The notes beneath the pieces were generated by a model. It was not told the DNA's origin, ran no database searches, and saw only the letters and a program-made list of their open reading frames with translations. DNA of 5,596 bases from Candidatus Magasanikiibacteriota bacterium. Lineage in GTDB: Bacteria; Patescibacteriota; Patescibacteriia; Magasanikbacterales; UBA10003. The position numbers and the translations under genes are program-made. Location: positions 1,367 through 6,962 of the forward strand of contig JAPLWR010000080.1 in the NCBI GenBank assembly GCA_026396495.1, in the 5' to 3' direction. Every line of letters starts with the position of its first letter. The first letter of the stretch is position 1. Below, piece by piece: positions 1 to 5,596 of the stretch.

Positions 1-1
1 T

Positions 2-985
2 GAGATTGTTAAATATGATAAAAATTTTGAACGACAAAAAGATTTAGAAAAAGCCTTGCAAAAGTTTGTGGAAGATATGGTTTTTCGTATTGCCTATTTT
101 GTCCAATTAGAAGAAGGGGCTAATTCTTTGGATAAAAAACACGCCTTTCATAATGCCTTAGATAAATTAGGTGATGTTAGCATTCCTGAATATTTTAATC
201 ATTTATACAGCAAATCAACTCGCTTAACAGCTCAAGTTGATTTATTAGCTCATCAAGTAAGAGAATTAGCTTTTACCCTTCAAGAAAGGCCCAGAGATGA
301 ACAAAAAGAAGCCAAGAGGGTTAAAACTTTAGAGCAAAAAGTGCTGAGCGAGGGAATCAGGCAGTTAGAAATTAATGATTTGTTTCCTTTATTTATTGGT
401 GGGGTAGATATTAGTAAGATCCCTTTTCCTAGGGGTGAAGCCAGTTTAGTGGGTAAACGTTTGGCTAATTGGCAACATCCTGATTCAAGTAATTATATGA
501 GTGAGTGGGGTAGGATGACTCCAGAAAATGCTGAGAAATTTCATGTATTGGTCAAAGAAATTTTAGTGAAGATTTTAAATTTTTATCAACGCTTTGCTAA
601 ACAAGTTGCTAAAGTGGATCAACATTTTAAATCTCCAGAAGAATCATTAAAATATACTTTGCAATATATTTTTGATTATTATTACAGGACTTATTCTCCG
701 GGAAGTGATGATTCCAGTGCTGATAGGATAGTTTCTCATTTTGAAGACTCTATTAGTAAAGTGGCTGAGGGAATGTATTCATCACCTTTAAGAGATGTTG
801 ATTATAAATTAAGAGATTTACAAGAACAGATGATTAAGGCAAGTAAAATGAAAAAAGTTAATTTGGTAAGAGAAATAGAAGCAATGAAAGAGTTAAGACA
901 AGAAGCAAAAAAATTACAAGATTATCTATATAAAATTTCTGAACGTGCTCGCTCTTTAGCAGCTAAGGCAGAAAAAGCAGCCTAA
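2..985 (+). CDS. Unknown helical, cysteine-free protein (5'-partial)
   Basis: I do not recognise this protein. The frame is open from base 2 with no stop, so the gene starts before the window. The TTG at 56 is only an internal leucine codon. The visible part is 327 residues ending in TAA at 983-985. It is rich in Lys, Glu, Leu and Gln, has no cysteine, and shows no signal peptide or membrane segment, so it is probably cytoplasmic. Three charged helical stretches look able to form coiled coils: visible residues about 1-30, 74-125 and 265-327. The last ends in an Ala/Lys-rich tail. Between them lies a more globular part with a Pro/Gly/Phe-rich turn (about 127-150), a Trp-containing segment (157-170) and an aromatic cluster of four tyrosines (222-231). 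Its stop codon abuts the terminator at 985-1011, so it is the last gene of its transcript. That the ORF is real is fairly certain; its function is unknown. Confidence 0.85.
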   Translation, partial: EIVKYDKNFERQKDLEKALQKFVEDMVFRIAYFVQLEEGANSLDKKHAFHNALDKLGDVSIPEYFNHLYSKSTRLTAQVDLLAHQVRELAFTLQERPRDEQKEAKRVKTLEQKVLSEGIRQLEINDLFPLFIGGVDISKIPFPRGEASLVGKRLANWQHPDSSNYMSEWGRMTPENAEKFHVLVKEILVKILNFYQRFAKQVAKVDQHFKSPEESLKYTLQYIFDYYYRTYSPGSDDSSADRIVSHFEDSISKVAEGMYSSPLRDVDYKLRDLQEQMIKASKMKKVNLVREIEAMKELRQEAKKLQDYLYKISERARSLAAKAEKAA

Positions 986-1011
986 AAAACGCCCCACATC
1001 GGGGCGTTTTT
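985..1011. terminator. Bidirectional intrinsic terminator
   Basis: An 11-bp perfect stem (985-995 with 1001-1011) closes a 5-nt loop ACATC. The core is CGCCCC/GGGGCG, flanked by A's on the left and T's on the right, so a U-tract follows the GC-rich stem in either direction. It lies between convergent genes: the upstream gene's TAA (983-985) touches the stem, and the tgt stop is about 10 nt from the other side. It should end both transcripts. Confidence 0.92.
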
Positions 1012-1021
1012 GTTTTGAGTT

Positions 1022-2251
<1,230 letters not shown>

Positions 2252-2261
2252 CTATCATTTT

Positions 2262-2290
2262 TTGTGTAAATTTGGCAAATTTGCTAAAAT
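2262..2290 (+). promoter_or_regulatory. Extended -10 promoter of the three-gene operon
   Basis: TG at 2282-2283 plus TAAAAT at 2285-2290 makes an extended -10 box with five of six consensus bases. A weak -35, TTGTGT (2262-2267), lies 17 nt upstream. The predicted transcription start is near 2297, giving a leader of about 110 nt before the ATG at 2407. It is the best promoter-like match in the divergent region, but it is a motif prediction only. Confidence 0.55.
2271..2288. promoter_or_regulatory. Imperfect 18-bp dyad, candidate operator
   Basis: The central 10 bp GCAAATTTGC (2275-2284) is perfectly self-complementary. After one unpaired position on each side, symmetry resumes with TTT (2271-2273) and AAA (2286-2288). 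It covers the spacer and part of the extended -10 box, where a dimeric repressor could block RNA polymerase. No regulator gene lies in the window, and AT-rich DNA makes chance palindromes more frequent. Confidence 0.35.
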
Positions 2291-2303
2291 TAAAGTGCAA
2301 GTG

Positions 2304-2386
2304 AATAAATTTGGTTATCTATATATTTTTCGCTGACGCAGCGATAAGTCTGCAGCAAGAAAAAAATATAGATAACCAAATAAATT
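2304..2386. mobile_element. MITE-like palindromic element with flanking direct repeats
   Basis: A 67-bp core (2312-2378) begins TGGTTATCTATAT (2312-2324) and ends with its exact complement (2366-2378). AATAAATT occurs directly on both sides (2304-2311 and 2379-2386), as expected of an 8-bp target-site duplication. The palindrome continues inward after an A-A mismatch with six more pairs (2326-2331 with 2359-2364). After a two-base bulge it continues with GCTG (2332-2335) pairing with CAGC (2353-2356). It has no coding capacity, so it would be non-autonomous. Alternatively it is a regulatory 5' UTR hairpin, since it lies between the predicted start near 2297 and the ATG at 2407. The direct repeat is AT-only and could be chance; the inverted repeat is unambiguous. 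Confidence 0.5.
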
Positions 2387-2406
2387 TATTATTAATTTAT
2401 TTTTTT

Positions 2407-2766
2407 ATGCGTTTCATTTTTCATCTTTTGGGAATAATTTTTTTCGTCATCTGGATTGCTATTGGCGGAGTGGCCCTTTTTGGAGTCTTGACTTTAGCCA
2501 AAACTCAACCTTGGCAAATGCTTAGTTCTATAAATTTAGGTGGTTTAACAAACACGGTTGGTAGTGTTGGCAATATAGCTGATGTGGTGCAAAAAATTCA
2601 GGCCAATAAGGGTGATGCTGCGGCGGCTTATAATTCTTTAAGCACAACACAACAAGATTGCTTGAAAAAAGAATTGGGTTCTCAAACCATTACTGATGTG
2701 TTAGCTGGCAAACAAATTCAACCTACCCCAGATTTGATTTTAAAAGCCATGAAGTGTGTTAAATAA
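2407..2766 (+). CDS. Small membrane-anchored protein with two-cysteine C-terminal domain
   Basis: No named family is assigned. The 119-residue protein has one long hydrophobic N-terminal segment (about residues 3-30) that is either a membrane anchor or an uncleaved signal. A Gly/Asn/Thr-rich linker (about 42-57) follows, then an Ala-rich helix and a small C-terminal domain. That domain has Cys85 and Cys117 bracketing an LG...G-K...PT pattern (residues 90-107). From memory, similar short Cys-LG-G-PT-Cys modules occur in surface proteins of Patescibacteria; this is unverified. The two cysteines could form a disulfide if the C-terminus is outside the cell. The frame runs upstream to a TTG at 2311, but that would translate through the palindromic element; the ATG at 2407, directly before the hydrophobic segment, is preferred. 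It has no SD: the upstream sequence is A/T only. It is the first gene of the operon, and its stop lies 4 nt before the peptidase gene. Confidence 0.75.
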   Translation: MRFIFHLLGIIFFVIWIAIGGVALFGVLTLAKTQPWQMLSSINLGGLTNTVGSVGNIADVVQKIQANKGDAAAAYNSLSTTQQDCLKKELGSQTITDVLAGKQIQPTPDLILKAMKCVK

Positions 2767-2770
2767 AAAC

Positions 2771-3622
2771 ATGAAAAATAAAAAACAAACCAAAATTATT
2801 GGTAGTGTAATTTTAATTGGTGTAATTATAGTTTTAGGTATTTTATATTTTTTTCGCGTCAGCCTAAAAGGTTACTGGGATTTGCGTCAGAGGAAAATAG
2901 AACTGCCACAAGAAATTTCTATTAAGGATATTACAAAGAATGAATTGCCGTCACCAGTACTTAATAATACTAAACCTCCAATAGAACCAGTTTCCAACAA
3001 TAACACTCAGGTAGTAGTGCCTCCTCCAATTCCAGAAACAAAAACAGGGGAGTTGCCAGTGGAAATTAATTTAGCTGTTCCTTTTGTTTCTCAAGCACCC
3101 TTTAGAGTTTGGGATGCAATACATGAAGAAACTTGTGAAGAAGCTTCGGTTTTAATGATTAATGGATTTTATAAATCAGAAAAGTATACTAAACAGCAAA
3201 TAGAAGATGAATTATTGAAAATGAATGCTTGGGAATTGGAAAATTTTGGTTATTTTGCCGATACTAACGCCGAAGAAACTGCTCAAATGATGAAAGGAGT
3301 TTATGGTCTTGATGCAGTAGCTGTTTATGATATTACAATTGAAGATATCAAAAAGGAATTAGCTGCCGGTCATCCAGTGATTGTACCTGCGGCGGGTAAG
3401 ATTTTACCTAACCCCTACTTTAGTAATGGCGGGCCAATTTATCATATGTTAGTTTTAAAAGGATACACCAAGGATGGTAAATTTATCTCTAATGATCCTG
3501 GCACAAATACTCTAGGTGAAAATTTTACTTATACTTTTGGTGCTTTGTATAATGCTATTCATGATTGGGTAAAAGACGGAGATATTTTGACTGGTAGAAA
3601 GGCAATGATTGTAGTTAAATAA
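2771..3622 (+). CDS. Membrane-anchored C39-like (papain-fold) cysteine peptidase
   Basis: The 283-residue protein has a lysine-rich N-terminus (KNKK), a single membrane segment (about 9-28), a Pro/Asn-rich linker of low complexity (about 57-96) and a C39-like peptidase domain (about 100-283, Peptidase_C39_2 type). The catalytic signature is clear: Gln108 in VSQAPF (oxyanion hole), Cys122 in HEETCEEAS, His225 in GPIYHMLVLKGY, and Asp242 in NDPG. The topology predicts N-terminus in and domain outside. Relatives cleave peptide or amide bonds, but the substrate cannot be read from sequence. There is no ABC transporter domain, so it is not a bacteriocin-exporter C39 protease. The start is ATG 2771: a GTG at 2756 lies inside the previous gene and adds only five residues. 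With a 4-nt gap after the preceding stop and no SD, translation is probably by coupled reinitiation. Confidence 0.87.
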   Translation: MKNKKQTKIIGSVILIGVIIVLGILYFFRVSLKGYWDLRQRKIELPQEISIKDITKNELPSPVLNNTKPPIEPVSNNNTQVVVPPPIPETKTGELPVEINLAVPFVSQAPFRVWDAIHEETCEEASVLMINGFYKSEKYTKQQIEDELLKMNAWELENFGYFADTNAEETAQMMKGVYGLDAVAVYDITIEDIKKELAAGHPVIVPAAGKILPNPYFSNGGPIYHMLVLKGYTKDGKFISNDPGTNTLGENFTYTFGALYNAIHDWVKDGDILTGRKAMIVVK

Positions 3623-3635
3623 GATTATTAATTTT

Positions 3636-4511
3636 ATGCTTTTAGAAAAATTACTAGCCATTGTTGAATTAGGAGCGGTTAAACCGCAGGTTTTATGGTT
3701 GGAAGAGTATCAAAAACTAAGTGAAGAGATTTTACCAGAGTTGCAGGATTTGTTTAAAGATTTGGAAGAAGAGACAGAAGTTAGGGCTAATGTTGAGGGA
3801 TTAATTAAATTATTAGAACAGGCTGATCCTAGTGATTTAGATTTAGCCAAGAGTTTATTGTATGTAGCTGATCTTTTCAATTTAGATGAAGTAGCTGAAC
3901 AGAGACAGCTAGTGGCTAAATTTGTAGAAGCGACTAAAAAATTTCAAAGCATTGCCCAGGCCTATGAATTTGCAAAACAAAGGAGAGATAAATTAAAAGC
4001 CAGGTTTTCTCCTCAAGAACAAGAGCAACAAGATTTACGGTTGTTTAAAAATGAAGGTGAAATGTATTGTTTGGAATTTTATTTGGCTTTGTATAATAAA
4101 ATTATTAATGCTAAGACAGAAGTAGAAAAGAGAAACTATATTGAAAATAAGGAAGTTTTAATGGAATTTGGTAAAGTGCCAGGGCTTTGGATAGATTTTA
4201 AGCGCGATGAAGTTTTAATTAAATTTATCTATTTAATCTTAAATGATGAGTTAAGAGATGAATTGACAAAAGCCTATTTTTCTGCTAAAATTGAGATAAA
4301 TAAATTAGAGATGATTTGTGATAAAAAAGGTGGCTGTATATCAGACTATTCTAAGGTAAATATAGAACAAATTTTACAAGCCTTTCGTGAATTTTTAAAA
4401 GTGCTTTTACAAGTTTTTCAAAAAAAGGGAATAGAGAGTTTAACTAGCCATTTTCATACTCCCTATGGCAAAAATCCTTTAGTCAAAGAGGTTTTACAAA
4501 AATTAGTATGA
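3636..4511 (+). CDS. Unknown helical protein, third gene of the operon
   Basis: I do not recognise this 291-residue protein. It looks almost wholly alpha-helical and soluble, rich in Leu, Glu and Lys, with no signal peptide or convincing membrane segment. The N-terminal third (about 1-60) is acidic and amphipathic. A charged stretch (about 112-140, with QRRDKLKARF then a Gln/Glu-rich run) separates it from a middle part with an aromatic cluster (143-153). Cysteines are Cys145, Cys228 and Cys234; the last two bracket a short DKKGG turn, which is too little for a metal site. The ATG at 3636 follows the peptidase stop by 13 nt, with no terminator or good promoter between, so it is co-transcribed. 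No SD precedes it. TGA (4509-4511) is backed up by an in-frame TAA at 4518. Whether it partners the two membrane proteins upstream is inference from position only. Confidence 0.83.
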   Translation: MLLEKLLAIVELGAVKPQVLWLEEYQKLSEEILPELQDLFKDLEEETEVRANVEGLIKLLEQADPSDLDLAKSLLYVADLFNLDEVAEQRQLVAKFVEATKKFQSIAQAYEFAKQRRDKLKARFSPQEQEQQDLRLFKNEGEMYCLEFYLALYNKIINAKTEVEKRNYIENKEVLMEFGKVPGLWIDFKRDEVLIKFIYLILNDELRDELTKAYFSAKIEINKLEMICDKKGGCISDYSKVNIEQILQAFREFLKVLLQVFQKKGIESLTSHFHTPYGKNPLVKEVLQKLV

Positions 4512-4534
4512 TCAATTTAATTTTTTTAGAGTAT

Positions 4535-4564
4535 CCACAATAACGGTTGTTCTTGTGGCTTTTT
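4535..4564 (+). terminator. Intrinsic terminator of the three-gene operon
   Basis: CCACAA (4535-4540) pairs with TTGTGG (4553-4558). One T/C mismatch follows, then AAC (4542-4544) pairs with GTT (4549-4551) around a GGTT loop. A T5 run (4560-4564) follows. The stem is modest in GC, but its position 23 nt after the TGA stop and its T-tract fit a Rho-independent terminator. Confidence 0.72.
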
Positions 4565-4576
4565 AATATTTATAAT
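4547..4576 (+). promoter_or_regulatory. Promoter of the downstream gene, probably leaderless
   Basis: A consensus -10 TATAAT is at 4571-4576. The best -35 is TTGTTC (4547-4552) with an 18-nt spacer, which is weak. The predicted start is about 4583, zero to four nt before the ATG at 4587, so the mRNA would be leaderless or nearly so. The -35 lies in the right arm of the terminator hairpin. TATAAT alone is common in AT-rich DNA, which limits confidence. Confidence 0.5.
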
Positions 4577-4586
4577 TTTTAAAAAT

Positions 4587-5596
4587 ATGACTGTACAAAA
4601 TGAGAAGCCAGCCGAGAGTGGAGAAATAAAAGCTCCTCCCAAAAAAACAAAAACGACTAGTAATTTAGACGCTGGTGCGGTGGCTAAGTTTAAAGACATG
4701 CTTTTCGCTCGTAAATCATATGCACGTAGTAGAGCTGATAGAACAACCGGGGAAAATTTAGAAGACGCAAGAGAATCTGCTTTGGAGGAGGAAAGACGTC
4801 GTTTGGCTAAAGAAGCTTCCTCTACGAGCAGTGTTGAAGCCTTGGTGGCAGTTGGAAAACAAGCATCAGAGTTAATTTTACAACAACGTGAGCAGGCTAT
4901 TCAAGATAGGTTTAAGGTCGGTTCAGAAAAAAGAGAGATGCTGTCAGCCTTAGAATCTATGGGGAAGCTACGATTGGATTTGGCTACCCAATATCCCGAA
5001 TATTTTAAATTACAAGATGATGGTTTGATCTCTTTTGATTTAGGTCATTGGATTCAAGAAGAAAGTGATTTAATAGAGGGTCACATAAGAAATAACGAGG
5101 AAAGAGGTTTGGTTTCTGAAATTTATAAAAGAAGAGGAGAAATAAGAGCGGTCGTGAGAGAAAAGGTCAGCAAAATGATAGATAGGGTTTTAGTCGTGTC
5201 AGGTAAGGGTGAAAATAATTTAGATTTATTATTTTTAGGTCCAGATGAGCAAGAAATGGGACTATTATTTTTAAGAACTCTTAGAGATTCAAGTGGTCGT
5301 TCTTACAGTATTGAGAAAGAAAATGTTCCTCGTTATAAATCTGTTTTGGGTGCTGTAGTGAAAGCCGAATCAATTTTTGGCATTTCTCACAGATCAGAAG
5401 AGAGGCGTGTTCAAATGCGCAGGATTATAAAATTCAGTTTACAAGCTGAGGAGCTTTTTATAGATAGTTACACTGCCAGAGAACATTTGTCTGACACCCC
5501 GTCGATTTTACAGACAAACCGAGATGAGTTTCTGGGTAGTTTAAGTATATCGGAAATGAGATCCTTTGGTTTTGAAAATATTTTAATAGGGAGGCT
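4587..5596 (+). CDS. Unknown charged helical protein (3'-partial)
   Basis: An open frame runs from ATG 4587 to the window end without a stop: 336 codons plus two bases. An in-frame TAG at 4527 and no intervening ATG fix the start well. I do not recognise it. Residues 1-30 are polar and disordered-looking (Lys, Pro, Ala, Thr). Residues 34-78 are strongly basic/acidic, with ARKSYARSRADR followed by a Glu/Arg helix (EEERRRLAKE) suited to coiled coil or nucleic-acid contact. From about 83 it is alternating amphipathic helices, with an aromatic patch (YPEYF, 136-140), a Trp (155) and a basic segment KRRGEIRAVVREK (181-193). Residues 214-230 are more hydrophobic (LLFLG, LLFLR) but too charged for a membrane span. 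There is no cysteine in the visible part. It has no SD; a TATAAT ends 10 nt before the ATG. It is probably its own transcription unit, extending beyond the window. Confidence 0.85.
   Translation, partial: MTVQNEKPAESGEIKAPPKKTKTTSNLDAGAVAKFKDMLFARKSYARSRADRTTGENLEDARESALEEERRRLAKEASSTSSVEALVAVGKQASELILQQREQAIQDRFKVGSEKREMLSALESMGKLRLDLATQYPEYFKLQDDGLISFDLGHWIQEESDLIEGHIRNNEERGLVSEIYKRRGEIRAVVREKVSKMIDRVLVVSGKGENNLDLLFLGPDEQEMGLLFLRTLRDSSGRSYSIEKENVPRYKSVLGAVVKAESIFGISHRSEERRVQMRRIIKFSLQAEELFIDSYTAREHLSDTPSILQTNRDEFLGSLSISEMRSFGFENILIGR

Noticed and set aside
56..58. TTG at 56 as the start of the first gene
   Set aside because: The frame is open to the window edge with the same helical composition, so the true start lies upstream.
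2311..2406. TTG start at 2311 extending the small membrane protein by 32 residues
   Set aside because: The extension would translate the palindromic element, uses a rare start without SD, and places an odd mixed segment before a clean hydrophobic N-terminus starting at ATG 2407.
2309..2406. Long hairpin plus T-run (2400-2406) as an intrinsic terminator
   Set aside because: The stem is AT-rich, the T-run is about 19 nt past its end, and it would cut the operon off from its promoter before the first gene.
2756..2770. GTG start at 2756 for the C39-like peptidase
   Set aside because: It overlaps the previous gene and adds five residues; ATG 2771 directly after the stop gives a standard Lys-rich N-terminus before the membrane segment.
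2771..3622. C39 bacteriocin-processing exporter system
   Set aside because: There is no ABC transporter or permease domain and no double-glycine leader peptide nearby; the gene is a single-anchor C39-like enzyme.
4509..4520. TGA as a sense codon (recoded genetic code)
   Set aside because: TGT and the peptidase use GGN at conserved glycines and contain no in-frame TGA; the TGA at 4509 is simply followed by a second stop nine bases later.

Overview
The window is AT-rich and compact, with short intergenic gaps and mostly uncharacterised proteins. Recognisable Shine-Dalgarno (SD) sites are scarce: only tgt has a clear one. The extracytoplasmic C39-like peptidase and the long cysteine-poor helical proteins resemble Candidate Phyla Radiation (Patescibacteria) genomes. 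This placement is inferred from style and is not proven. The standard stop codons fit, and conserved glycines in TGT use GGN codons, so TGA is not being read as glycine.

Layout. (1) Positions 2-985 (+) are the 3' end of an unknown helical gene that begins before the window. It shares a compact bidirectional terminator (985-1011) with the convergent tgt gene. (2) Positions 1022-2236 (-) are tgt, a complete bacterial-type tRNA-guanine transglycosylase and the only enzyme here with a firm function. It has unusual residues at the base-binding loop and a 17-residue insertion. (3) Positions 2237-2406 are the divergent intergenic region. It holds an extended -10 promoter on +, an 18-bp imperfect dyad overlapping that promoter, and a 67-bp MITE-like palindrome with 13-bp terminal inverted repeats and an apparent 8-bp direct repeat. 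The palindrome would sit in the 5' UTR of the next operon. (4) Positions 2407-4511 (+) form a tight three-gene unit: a 119-aa membrane-anchored protein with two cysteines, a membrane-anchored C39-like cysteine peptidase 4 nt downstream, and a 291-aa helical protein of unknown function. A hairpin with a T-tract (4535-4564) closes it. (5) From 4587 to the window end (+) runs a further unknown gene, open at its 3' end. A perfect TATAAT lies 10 nt before its ATG, so its transcript is probably leaderless.

How the genes work together. The three-gene unit plausibly makes two proteins that project outside the membrane (one a putative peptidase or amidase) plus a soluble partner. tgt is transcribed away from it and acts in tRNA anticodon modification. 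Nothing in the window is a defence system, CRISPR array, RNA gene or intact insertion sequence. The least explained parts are the palindromic element, the leaderless gene and the three helical unknowns.
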